64,000 bases of DNA from Streptomyces laurentii. Its GTDB lineage: Bacteria > Actinomycetota > Actinomycetes > Streptomycetales > Streptomycetaceae. Where the stretch lies: NCBI GenBank assembly GCA_002355495.1, contig AP017424.1:7968665-8032664 (forward strand). Reading direction: 5' to 3'. Every line of letters starts with the position of its first letter. Within the stretch, counting starts at the first letter, position 1. A program made the position numbers and the translations under genes. The notes under the pieces were generated by a model that was given only the letters and a program-made list of their open reading frames with translations, made no database searches and was not told where the DNA came from. Of this stretch, positions 44,370-52,524 are shown in pieces.

Positions 44370-44464
44370 GACGGAGTCAGCCGTCAAGAGGTGTACACGC
44401 AAAGACTTTTGAGGCCGGGCACCCCGGCCGGACCCAGCCGATCTGCCTACCCGAAAGGCACGGC

Positions 44465-45907
44465 ATGACGTCGCCCCAGCACTTCCAGGAGTCCCCGCAC
44501 TCCGAGAACACCGCGAGCTCCGACGGCACCGCGCATCCCGCGCCCGCCGTCCATCCCTACATCCCGAACTCCGTGCCGGCCGTGCGCCAGGCGATGCTCG
44601 ACGAGATCGGCGCGACCAGCGTCGAGGACTTCTACGCCGACATCCCGGACCGGATCCGACTGCACCGCCCGCTCGACCTCCCGCCCCCATTGCGTTCGGA
44701 AGCCGAACTCACCCGGCATATGAACGCCCTGCTCGACCGCAACACTTCGACACGGCAGGTCCTCAGCTTCCTCGGCTCGGGCTGCTACCTGCACCACGTG
44801 CCCGCCGTCGTCGACGAGGTCGTCAACCGGAGCGAGTTCCTCACCGCCTACGCGGGCGAACCCTACGAGGACCACGGCCGCTTCCAGGCCCTGTGGGAAT
44901 ACCAGTCGATGATGGCCGAGCTCCTCGACGTCGACATCGTCAACGTCCCGGTGTACGACGGCTTCCAGGCCGCCGGAACCGCCCTGCGCATGGCGGGCCG
45001 CGTCACCGGCCGCCGCAGGCTCCTCGTCGCGACCGCGATCGACCGGGACAAGCTCTCCCGTATCGAGGACTACGTCCGCCCCGACCACGACGTGACCGTG
45101 CTCCCGGTCGACCCGCGCACCGGCTGCGCCGACCTCGACGCCGTACGCGCCGCGCTCGCCGCCCACGACACCGCCGCCGTCTACGCCGACACCCCGTCGG
45201 CCCTCGGCATCGTCGACCCGGCACTGCCCCGGCTCGCCGAACTCGCCCACGAGGCGGGCGCCTTGTACGTCGTCGGCTGCAACCCCCTCACCCTCGGCGT
45301 CCTCGCGCCCCCCAGCGCGTACGGCGCCGACATCGCCTGCGGCGACATCCAGCCGCTCGGCATCCACCCGAGCTACGGCGGAGGCAACGCCGGCTTCATC
45401 GCCACCCGCGACGAGGAACACCTCGTCGCCGAATACCCCTCCCGCCTCTTCGGGCTCGTCCCCACCGAGGTCGAGGGAGAGTACGGCTTCGGCGACGTCG
45501 CGTACGAGCGGACCTCCTTCGCCCTGCGCGAGGAAGGCAAGGAATGGGTGGGCACGGCGGCCGCCCTGCACGGCATCGGCGCCGGCGTCTACCTCGCCCT
45601 CATGGGACCGCACGGCATGCGCGAGATCGGCGAGACGATCCTCGCCCACACCGCGTACGCCCGACAGCGCCTCGCCCGCGTCCCCGGCATCGAGGTCCCC
45701 TACGGCGACACCCTCCACTTCGCCGACTTCACCGTGCGCTACACCGGCGGCCGCACCGCCGCCGAGATCCGCGCCCGCCTCAAGGAGCACGGCATCCACG
45801 GCTCCCTGCCCACCGGCGTACACGAGGCCGCCTTCTGCGTCACCGAAGTCCACACCAAAGCCGACATCGACCGCCTCGCCGCCACCCTCGAGGAGATCGT
45901 CACATGA
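44465..45907 (+). CDS. gcvPA: Glycine dehydrogenase (decarboxylating)-like subunit 1
   Basis: A 480-aa homologue of the alpha (non-PLP-binding) subunit of two-part P-proteins: YIPNSVPAVRQAMLDEIG at the start, FLGSGCYLHHVPAVVDEVVNRSEFLTAY, EYQSMMAELLDVDIVNVPVYDG, then GGGNAGFIATRDEE and a C-terminal small domain. In full systems the pair decarboxylates glycine with PLP and hands the aminomethyl group to H-protein. Streptomyces usually encode a single-chain GcvP, so a split pair is odd. No H, T or L genes lie here. The ATGA overlap with subunit 2 shows they are made together. Confidence 0.9.
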   Translation: MTSPQHFQESPHSENTASSDGTAHPAPAVHPYIPNSVPAVRQAMLDEIGATSVEDFYADIPDRIRLHRPLDLPPPLRSEAELTRHMNALLDRNTSTRQVLSFLGSGCYLHHVPAVVDEVVNRSEFLTAYAGEPYEDHGRFQALWEYQSMMAELLDVDIVNVPVYDGFQAAGTALRMAGRVTGRRRLLVATAIDRDKLSRIEDYVRPDHDVTVLPVDPRTGCADLDAVRAALAAHDTAAVYADTPSALGIVDPALPRLAELAHEAGALYVVGCNPLTLGVLAPPSAYGADIACGDIQPLGIHPSYGGGNAGFIATRDEEHLVAEYPSRLFGLVPTEVEGEYGFGDVAYERTSFALREEGKEWVGTAAALHGIGAGVYLALMGPHGMREIGETILAHTAYARQRLARVPGIEVPYGDTLHFADFTVRYTGGRTAAEIRARLKEHGIHGSLPTGVHEAAFCVTEVHTKADIDRLAATLEEIVT

Positions 45908-47499
45908 GCGCCCACCACCCGCCCGCGGCCGTGTCCCCGAAGGACGCGACGGTCGCCCCCAAGCCGCCCCTGCGCCGCTTCCGGCAGGCGTCCTGGGACG
46001 AGAAACTGATCTTCGAACTCGGTACGCCGGGAGAACGCGGCGTCCTCGTCCCGGCCCCCGACCCCGGCATCCCCCCGGTGACCGTCCCGCCGGCACTCCG
46101 CCGCGCCCGGCCGCCCGCCCTCCCCGAGATGTCCCAGCAGCAGGTCCTGCGCCACTACCTGCGGCTGTCCCAGGAGAACCTCGGCGCCGACCTCAACATC
46201 GACGTCGGCCAGGGCACCTGCACCATGAAATACAGCCCCAAGATCAACGACCAGTTCGTCCGCGACCCCCGCATCGCCGCTCTGCACCCGCTCCAGGACG
46301 AGGACACCGTCCAAGGCGTCCTCGGCATCATCCACAGCCTCGAACAACTCCTCAAAGAGATCTCCGGCATGGACCGGGTCTCCCTCCAGCCGGGCGCCGG
46401 ATCGGCCGCGATCTACACGAACGTCGCCATGATCCGCGCCCACTTCGCCGCTCGCGGCGAGCTGGAGCAGCGCGACGAGATCATCACGACGATCTTCTCC
46501 CACCCCTCCAACGCCGCCTGCGCGAAGACCGCCGGGTTCAAGGTCATCACCCTCTACCCGGACGACGACGGCTACCCGGACATCGACGCCCTCAAGGCCG
46601 CGGTCGGACCGCGCACCGCCGCACTCCTCATCACCAACCCCGAGGACACCGGCATCTACAACCCGCGCATCGAGGAGTTCGTCCGCATCGTGCACGAGGC
46701 CGGCGGCCTCTGCGCGTACGACCAGGCCAACGCCAACGGCATCCTCGGCATCACCCGCGCCCGCGACGCCGGATTCGACCTGTGCCACTTCAACCTGCAC
46801 AAGACCTTCTCGACCCCGCACGCATGCGGCGGACCGGCCGCCGGCGCGTGCGCGGTCACCGAGGAACTCGCCCCGTATCTGCCGCGCCCCACCGTCGAGT
46901 TCGACGGCGAGCGCTACCACCTCGACGACGACCGGCCCGAGTCCGTCGGAAAGATGCGGCCCTTCTACGGAGTCGTCCCGAACCTCGTCCGCGCCTACGC
47001 GTGGATCATGTCGCTCGGCGCCGAAGGACTGCGCTGCGCCGCCGAGACCGCCGTCCTCAACAACAACTACCTGCTCCACAAGGTCCGGCAGATCCCCGGC
47101 GTCTCCGTGCCCTACGCGCAAGGGCGGCCGCGTGTCGAACAAGTCCGTTACAGCTGGCAGCAGTTGCACGAGGACACCGGGATCAGCTCCGAGGACCTCG
47201 GGCTGCGCGCCGCCGACTTCGGCACCCACTACTGGACGAGCCACCACCCCTACGTCGTCCCCGAACCGATGACCCTGGAGCCGACCGAGTCGTACACCCG
47301 CGCCGACCTCGACGAATACGCGGCGATCCTCGCCGAGATCGCCCGCGAGGCCTACGAGTCCCCGGACACCGTCCGTACGGCCCCGCACCGCTCGACCATC
47401 CACCGCATCCGCCCGCAAAGCCTCGACGACCCGGCCACCTGGGCCGTCTCCTGGCGCGCCTACCAGCGCAAGGTCCTCGGCACGGCGGATCCCCGTTGA
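45904..47499 (+). CDS. gcvPB: Glycine dehydrogenase (decarboxylating)-like subunit 2, PLP-binding
   Basis: A 531-aa PLP-binding partner of the previous gene. The Schiff-base Lys lies in FNLHKTFSTPHACGGP; IYTNVAMIRAHFAARGE, FSHPSNAACAKTAGF, LLITNPEDTGIYN and YDQANANGILGI line the cofactor site. The start overlaps the upstream stop by 4 bp. The tail DTVRTAPHRSTIHRIRPQSLDDP is like true GcvPB. With no adjacent lipoyl protein, it may share the genomic H/T proteins or decarboxylate a different amino acid. It is linked by a TTGA overlap to an AcoX/NAD-kinase-like gene. Confidence 0.92.
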   Translation: MSAHHPPAAVSPKDATVAPKPPLRRFRQASWDEKLIFELGTPGERGVLVPAPDPGIPPVTVPPALRRARPPALPEMSQQQVLRHYLRLSQENLGADLNIDVGQGTCTMKYSPKINDQFVRDPRIAALHPLQDEDTVQGVLGIIHSLEQLLKEISGMDRVSLQPGAGSAAIYTNVAMIRAHFAARGELEQRDEIITTIFSHPSNAACAKTAGFKVITLYPDDDGYPDIDALKAAVGPRTAALLITNPEDTGIYNPRIEEFVRIVHEAGGLCAYDQANANGILGITRARDAGFDLCHFNLHKTFSTPHACGGPAAGACAVTEELAPYLPRPTVEFDGERYHLDDDRPESVGKMRPFYGVVPNLVRAYAWIMSLGAEGLRCAAETAVLNNNYLLHKVRQIPGVSVPYAQGRPRVEQVRYSWQQLHEDTGISSEDLGLRAADFGTHYWTSHHPYVVPEPMTLEPTESYTRADLDEYAAILAEIAREAYESPDTVRTAPHRSTIHRIRPQSLDDPATWAVSWRAYQRKVLGTADPR

Positions 47500-48674
47500 C
47501 CAGGATCGGCCTGGTCGTCAATCCCGTCGCCGGCCTCGGCGGCCGGGTCGGTCTCGGTGGTACGGACGGCCCGCGGCTCCGGCACCGCGCCCTCGCCCTG
47601 GGGGCCGTACCCCTGGCGGGGGAGCGGGCGGCCGCGGCCCTGCGCGAACTGCGGGCGGTCTCCAGGAGCCGTGCGCCGGGTGCCATCGTCGCGGGGCCGA
47701 CCAGTTCATCCGGGGAGCCGGAGATCGTCACCGCCGCCGGCGCCATGGGAGCCGACTCCGCGGCCGCGGCCGGACTGACGGCACGGATCGTGTACGTACC
47801 GCCGAACGAGGGCGAGACCTCCGCCGAGGACACCGTCGCCGCCGTGCGCGCGATCGTCGGAGAGGACATCGACCTGCTGCTCTTCGCCGGCGGCGACGGC
47901 ACCGCCAGGGACGTCCTCACCGCGCTCGGCGGGCAGCACGGCCCGGTGCTCGGGGTGCCGACCGGCGTCAAGATGCACTCGGCCGTGTTCGGCGTCAGCC
48001 CGCGCGCGGCGGGCGAGGCCGCCGCCGCGTGGCTCGCCCGCTCCGGCACCGTCCGCCTGCGCGACGCCGAGGTCATGGACCGCGACGAGGACGGGCTGCG
48101 CGACGGACGGGTCACCTCCCGCCTCCACGGCTGGCTCCCCGTCCCCGACCTCCCCGCGCGCGTCCAGCAGCGCAAGACCGGCAGCACGGCCGGCGCGCCG
48201 GACACCGTCACCGGCATCGCCGCCGAGGTCGCCGAACGGGTCGGCGACGGCCTGCTCGCACTCGGCCCCGGCGGCACCACTCGCGCCGTGGCCGCCGCGC
48301 TGGGCGCCGACACCTCCCTCACCGGCGTCGACGTCCTCGCGCTGCGGCCCGGCCGCCCGGCCAGGGTCGTCCTGCGCGACGCCGGAGAGACCGCGCTCCT
48401 CGCGGCCGGACCGCACTGGATCGCCCTCTCGCCCATCGGGGGGCAGGGTTTCCTCCTCGGCCGCGGCAACCAGCAGATCTCCCCTCGTGTCCTGCGCGCG
48501 GCGGGCGGCCGGGACCGGCTGCTGGTGCTGTGCACCGAACGGAAACTGGCAGCCCTGGCCGGCCGCCCCCTCCTGCTCGACACCGGCGACGACACACTCG
48601 ACGCCGAACTCACCGGCTACCTGCCCGTCATCACCGGCCGACGCCGCACCGCGCTCTACCGCCTGACGACGTGA
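47496..48674 (+). CDS. ATP-NAD kinase-like protein (AcoX family)
   Basis: A 392-aa member of the NAD-kinase superfamily. TRIGLVVNPVAGLGGRVGLGGTDG at the N-terminus and LLLFAGGDGTARDVLTAL, the family GGDG motif, are clear, as is GVPTGVKMHSAVFGVSP. A downstream GLLALGPGGTTRAVAAALG repeats a nucleotide-binding style. Start TTG 47496 overlaps the gcvPB stop; the frame is open upstream but without homology. AcoX of acetoin operons is the best-known relative, and its reaction is unproven. Here it is coupled to a P-protein pair and a dehydrogenase, so it may supply or modify a nicotinamide cofactor. Confidence 0.85.
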   Translation: MTRIGLVVNPVAGLGGRVGLGGTDGPRLRHRALALGAVPLAGERAAAALRELRAVSRSRAPGAIVAGPTSSSGEPEIVTAAGAMGADSAAAAGLTARIVYVPPNEGETSAEDTVAAVRAIVGEDIDLLLFAGGDGTARDVLTALGGQHGPVLGVPTGVKMHSAVFGVSPRAAGEAAAAWLARSGTVRLRDAEVMDRDEDGLRDGRVTSRLHGWLPVPDLPARVQQRKTGSTAGAPDTVTGIAAEVAERVGDGLLALGPGGTTRAVAAALGADTSLTGVDVLALRPGRPARVVLRDAGETALLAAGPHWIALSPIGGQGFLLGRGNQQISPRVLRAAGGRDRLLVLCTERKLAALAGRPLLLDTGDDTLDAELTGYLPVITGRRRTALYRLTT

Positions 48675-48752
48675 GGGCCCCTCCCTCCTCCCCGCCGCCA
48701 GGCCGATCCGCCCCCGAGACCACGCAGCCCGTTCCGTGACAAGGAGCCCGAC

Positions 48753-49499
48753 ATGATCACCCTCGACGGCAAACGAGCCATCGTCACCGGCGGAGCCACC
48801 GGCATCGGCCGGGCCACCGCGCGCGTCCTCACCGAACTCGGCGCCCGCGTCGTCATCGCCGACATCGACACCGACGGCGGGCAGCAGACGGCCAAGGACA
48901 CCGGCGGCGTCTTCGTCCGCTGCGACGTCTCCCGGCGCGAGGACTGCGAGGCCGTGGCCGCCGTCGCACAGGAACAATTCGGCGGCGTCGACGTCCTGTT
49001 CAACAACGCCGGCATCATCCGCCGCTCCACCATCTGCGAGATCACCGAGGACGACTGGGACCTGGTGATGGCCGTGAACGTCCGCTCCATCATGCTGATG
49101 AGCCGCCTGGTGATACCGGGCATGGCCGCGCAGGGCGGCGGCTCGATCATCAACACCGGCTCGGGATGGGGGATTTCGGGCGGCGCCAGCGCCATCTCGT
49201 ACTGCGCGTCCAAGGGCGCCGTCGTCAACATGACCCGCGCCATGGCCATCGACCACGGCCCCGACAACATCCGCGTCAACTGCGTCTGCCCCGGCGACAC
49301 CGCCACCGGCATGCTCGCGGAGGAAGCCCGTCAACTCGGGGAGAATCCCAACGCGTTCTACGCCGATGCCGCCGACCGCCCCCTCGGCCGCATCGGACAG
49401 CCGAGGGACATCGCGCAGACCGTGGCGTTCCTCGCCTCCGACGCCGCGTCGTTCGTGAGCGGTGCGATCATCCCGGTCGACGGCGCCGGTACCGCGTGA
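48753..49499 (+). CDS. Short-chain dehydrogenase/reductase (classical SDR)
   Basis: A 248-aa SDR with TGGATGIG for cofactor binding, an acidic residue after the second strand (VIADIDTDGG) suggesting NAD, NNAG, the catalytic Ser in INTGSGWG and Tyr-x3-Lys as YCASK. The C-terminal GAIIPVDGAGTA is typical of the glucose-dehydrogenase-like group. AAGGAG lies before the ATG. It is the fourth gene after the gcvPA-gcvPB pair and AcoX-like gene, 78 bp downstream, probably the same operon. It would oxidise a hydroxyl of the pathway substrate; identity unknown. Confidence 0.93.
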   Translation: MITLDGKRAIVTGGATGIGRATARVLTELGARVVIADIDTDGGQQTAKDTGGVFVRCDVSRREDCEAVAAVAQEQFGGVDVLFNNAGIIRRSTICEITEDDWDLVMAVNVRSIMLMSRLVIPGMAAQGGGSIINTGSGWGISGGASAISYCASKGAVVNMTRAMAIDHGPDNIRVNCVCPGDTATGMLAEEARQLGENPNAFYADAADRPLGRIGQPRDIAQTVAFLASDAASFVSGAIIPVDGAGTA

Positions 49500-49548
49500 T
49501 GCGCCGGTAGCGGATAATCGACCGGACGAAAGGGGAGGGCCGCCTCAC

Positions 49549-50190
49549 ATGCCAATCGAAATCCGCCCACTGCGCGAACAGGTCAAGGAGGAGCTGCTCA
49601 AGCGCCTCGGGCGTGGCACGATCGCGACCAGCGAGCCGATCAACGAGGTGCAGCTCGCCGCCGAACTCGGAGTCAGCCGCACCCCGTTGCGCGAAGCGCT
49701 GATCACCCTCGAACGCGAGGGCGTCATCACCAGCGAGCGCGGCAAGGGCTTCCGGTTCACGCCCCTGAGCGCCCAGGAATTCCGCGACCTGACCGCGATC
49801 GTGGCGGCCCTGGAGGCGCTGGCCCTCGAGTCCAGCGACCCGGAGTACCTGCGGGCGACGGCTCCTTCGCTCATCGAGGAGGCGCGCGCCTTCTCCGCAC
49901 CCCAGGCACCGCACGACGTCATAGAGCGCTACGACGACGCCTGGCACGACCTGCTCCTGTCGGGCTGTACCAACGACCGTCTGATGAAGCTGATCACGTC
50001 GTTGAAGGTGACCATGCACCGCTACGAGCGGGTGGCCCTCGGCGACCAGGACATCCTCGAACGCTCGGCCCTGGAGCACGAACAGATCGCGGAATGCCTG
50101 CGGCGTGGCGACATCGACGCGGCGGTGGCGGCGCTCAAGGGCAACTGGAACAGCGGAATGCACCGGATCCTGGAGCACTTCACGGATTAA
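49549..50190 (+). CDS. GntR/FadR (FCD) family transcriptional regulator
   Basis: A 213-aa regulator with an N-terminal winged helix (LREQVKEELLKRLGRGTI, INEVQLAAELGVSRTPLREALITLEREGVITSERGKGFRFTPL) and an all-helical FCD domain whose metal-binding His are plausible in YDDAWHDLLL, TSLKVTMHRYERV and LEHEQIAECL. ATG 49549 follows GGGGAGGG. It is the last gene of the P-protein-like operon and is the most likely regulator of it; the palindrome at 44354-44369 is the nearest candidate operator. The inducer is likely a carboxylic acid, as is usual for FCD proteins. Confidence 0.9.
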   Translation: MPIEIRPLREQVKEELLKRLGRGTIATSEPINEVQLAAELGVSRTPLREALITLEREGVITSERGKGFRFTPLSAQEFRDLTAIVAALEALALESSDPEYLRATAPSLIEEARAFSAPQAPHDVIERYDDAWHDLLLSGCTNDRLMKLITSLKVTMHRYERVALGDQDILERSALEHEQIAECLRRGDIDAAVAALKGNWNSGMHRILEHFTD

Positions 50191-50232
50191 TGCACGGGAC
50201 CGTTGTCAGTGGGGGATGCGAGACTCGGCCCC

Positions 50233-50826
50233 ATGGAGCCCTATGACCCCAAAGCCGACCTGCACCGCTACCTCAAGATGGCCCGGGAAGCCATCGTCTG
50301 GAAGCTGGACGGACTGTCCGAGTACGACATCCGACGCCCCATGACACCGACCGGCACCAACCTCCTCGGCCTCGTCAAGCATCTCGCCAGCGTCGAGTTC
50401 GGGTACTTCGGCCCGACCTTCGGCCGCCCGCACGGCGAATCGCTTCCCTGGCACGAGGAGGGAGCCGAGGCCAACTCGGACATGTGGGCCACGGCCGACG
50501 AGTCACGCGAGGAGATCCTCGGTCTCTACCACCGTGCCTGGGCGCACTCGGACGCGACGATCGAGGCCCTCCCGCTCGACGCGAAGGGCCAGGTCGCCTG
50601 GTGGGGCGACAACGGTCGCGTGACCCTTCAGCGGATCATGCTGCACATGACGGCCGAGACCCACCGGCACGCCGGCCACGTCGACATCGTCCGCGAACTC
50701 ATCGACGGAAAGACCGGGGTGAGGGAGGACAACAGCAACATGGACGGTGGCGACGAGGCGTGGTACCAGGAGTACTGGAACCGCCTGGAGGCATCGGCCA
50801 AGGAGGCCCAGGCCAAGGAGGGTTGA
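50233..50826 (+). CDS. DinB family metal-binding protein
   Basis: A 197-aa four-helix-bundle protein of the DinB/YfiT superfamily. Helix 1 KADLHRYLKMAREAIVWKLDGLSEYDIRRPMTPTGTN, then LLGLVKHLASVEFGYFGPTFGRP (first His) and TLQRIMLHMTAETHRHAGHVDIVRELIDG (two further His). Members bind a divalent metal; some are thiol-dependent transferases using mycothiol or bacillithiol. Single gene, ATG 50233, 42 bp after the GntR stop and convergent with the PNPOx gene over a hairpin. Function remains generic. Confidence 0.9.
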   Translation: MEPYDPKADLHRYLKMAREAIVWKLDGLSEYDIRRPMTPTGTNLLGLVKHLASVEFGYFGPTFGRPHGESLPWHEEGAEANSDMWATADESREEILGLYHRAWAHSDATIEALPLDAKGQVAWWGDNGRVTLQRIMLHMTAETHRHAGHVDIVRELIDGKTGVREDNSNMDGGDEAWYQEYWNRLEASAKEAQAKEG

Positions 50827-50947
50827 GGTCCGGGGTGCTCGCCGAGGGAAGCCGAGCGCCCGCATGAGGCGCGTACGGCTGCCCGCCGAGCACACTTCCT
50901 ACGCATACGAACCCTGACCGTTGGTGACCGGAGCCCGGTCGCGGAAG

Positions 50948-50988
50948 CAGCCCCTGTTCCTCGTCACAGAGACGGAGAGCAGGGGCTG
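50948..50988. terminator. Convergent terminator between DinB and PNPOx genes
   Basis: CAGCCCCTG (50948-50956) and CAGGGGCTG (50980-50988) pair perfectly; the intervening sequence can add CGTC/GACG pairs. Likely bidirectional. Confidence 0.75.
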
Positions 50989-51042
50989 TTCGTCGTGTTC
51001 GACGATACCCACGGGGGAACCCCTCCTCTGGTCGGCTCGGGG

Positions 51043-51708
51043 TCACGGCGCCGTGCGGTGCGTGGGGTCGGGGATTCCGTGCTCGGCGAGGGCTTTGCGC
51101 AGGGCGGTGTTGTCGTTCTCGAGCTGGTCCATCCGGGTGTGGATCGGGTCGAGGGCCCGGTGGAGTTCCGGGAGGGTGTAGCGGGGGGTGATGTGCTGGG
51201 GGCAGTTCCAGTCGAAGGCCTCGACCTTGATGAAGACGAGTCGTTCGACGATGTGCGGGTGGTCGTAGTCGGCCGGGCGTAGCCGCTGGGCGAGGTCGGG
51301 GTGGTCGGCGAGCGGCTCGATACGGGCGTGGCCGAGGACCTTCAGCCGGATCCGGTGCGGATAGTCCATGAAGATCATGGCCACGCGGTTGTCACCGTCG
51401 AGGTTGCCGTTGGTGATGTATTGGCGGTTCCCGCGGAAGTCGGCGTACGCGAGGGTGCGGTCGTCCAGGGGCTGGAGAAAGCCGGGCGGGCCGCCGCGGT
51501 GCTGGACGTAGGGCCAGCCGGCGGTGTTGACGCTGGAGAGGTAGAAGCTGTCGCGCTCGAGGATGAACTCCTGCTCGTCCGGGCCGAGTCGGTCGGGTGC
51601 CGGCCCCGCGGCGGTGGCCATGTGCCGATAGGCGCGGCCGCTGCCTGCGGTGTCCTGGTGGTGTTGGACGTCGGCGGTGAAGAGGAGCTGTGCGTAGCGG
51701 CTGGTCAT
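51043..51708 (-). CDS. Pyridoxamine 5'-phosphate oxidase family (FMN-binding) protein
   Basis: A 221-aa split-barrel protein if read from ATG 51708: EFILERDSFYLSSVNTAGWPYVQHRGGPPGFLQPLDDRTLAYADFRGNRQYITNGNLDGDNRVAMIFMDYPHRIRLKVLGHARIE, the usual FMN-binding strand order of the PNPOx-like general stress group. The C-terminal LPELHRALDPIHTRMDQLENDNTALRKALAEHG adds a coiled coil. The frame upstream has no stop and runs directly into an HPP membrane domain, so a natural fusion is possible; the local ribosome site (AGAGA) is weak. Likely a flavin-dependent reductase; substrate unknown. Confidence 0.85.
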   Translation of the reverse strand: MTSRYAQLLFTADVQHHQDTAGSGRAYRHMATAAGPAPDRLGPDEQEFILERDSFYLSSVNTAGWPYVQHRGGPPGFLQPLDDRTLAYADFRGNRQYITNGNLDGDNRVAMIFMDYPHRIRLKVLGHARIEPLADHPDLAQRLRPADYDHPHIVERLVFIKVEAFDWNCPQHITPRYTLPELHRALDPIHTRMDQLENDNTALRKALAEHGIPDPTHRTAP

Positions 51709-52286
51709 GTCTCTGTTACCACCAGTATTGGGGTAGGTGGGGGTGGTGGGGTCGATTTTGGGGCGGAGGGTGGTGATGAGGGTGAGGGTGAGGGTGGAGA
51801 GGGTGAGGGTGGTGAGGAAGGGGAGGGTGGGGGGTTGGGTGGTGGTGGTGATGATGGCGGTGGCGGCGGCGGGGGAGTGGTTGGTGCGGGTGAGGGTCAT
51901 GGTGGTGAGGGCGAGTGCGCCGGCGAGTGCTGCGGTGTAGGGGGTGGGGGTGCCGGTGAGGGTGAGGGTGGTGTAGCCGGTGAGGGCGGAGATGAGTTGG
52001 CCGCCGATGACGTTGCGGGGTTGGGAGAGGGGGAGTTGGGGGGCTCCGTAGAGGAGGGCGGCGGTGGCGGCGAGTGGGGGGATGAGGAGGGGTTGGTGGA
52101 GGAGGGTGCCGAGGGTGGCGAGGGTGGTGAGGGCGAGGGTGGCGGTGAGGGTGTTGGTGAGGATGGTGGTGGGTTTGGGCGGGGTGGGGCTTTGCTGGTG
52201 AGGCGTTGGGTGAGGCGTCGGGTGGGGCGTCGGGTGGGGGGTTGGGTGGGGGGTGGTGGGGTGGGTGGGGTGGTGGTGTTGGTCAT
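51709..52286 (-). CDS. HPP-family integral membrane domain, in frame with PNPOx
   Basis: In the PNPOx frame, upstream residues read ILTNTLTATLALTTLATLGTLL, LLIPPLAATAALLYGAP, LSQPRNVIGGQLISALTGYTTLTL and TRTNHSPAAATAI, matching the four-helix HPP family, whose founding motif is HPP-like (NHSPAAA here). Members include nitrite transporters of chloroplasts. The composition is odd: extremely Thr/Leu/Pro-rich with C-rich codons. The best ribosome site (AAGGA, five bases, ATG 52286) is in another frame, beginning MTNTTTPPTPPPPTQ, so a frameshift in the repetitive PTPHPTPH region is likely. The HPP end has no stop before PNPOx. Confidence 0.65.
52201..52280 (+). repeat. G-run repeat tract
   Basis: The plus strand carries at least ten runs of three to six G separated by one to four bases, from a GGGTGGGGCGTC-like repeat; the other strand encodes the PTPH repeat of the HPP N-terminus. 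It could fold as G-quadruplex DNA and is prone to indels. Confidence 0.6.
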
Positions 52287-52416
52287 GGTGTTCCTTGGGG
52301 TGGTGTGGGTGGGGGGTTGAGTGGGTGGGGGCCGCGTCGGGGTCGGGGTCGCGTCCGGGGGGTTTGGTGGTTGCGGGTTGTTGGTGGGGGTGGTGTTCGG
52401 GTGTGGGCATGGGGGT

Positions 52417-52473
52417 GGCAGGTCGGCGTGTTCTCCCCCCCCTTTTTTTTGTGGGTGGGGTTGCCGACCTGCC
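52417..52473. terminator. Hairpin with C8T8 loop downstream of the haloperoxidase
   Basis: A perfect 11-bp stem (GGCAGGTCGGC at 52417-52427 and GCCGACCTGCC at 52463-52473) 52 bp past the minus-strand haloperoxidase stop. The 35-nt loop contains eight C followed by eight T, which is unusual. Most likely a terminator. Confidence 0.6.
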
Positions 52474-52524
52474 GGGGTGGTGCGTGGGTGGTGTTGTCAG
52501 GTGTGGGTTTGTCGGGGGTGGGGG

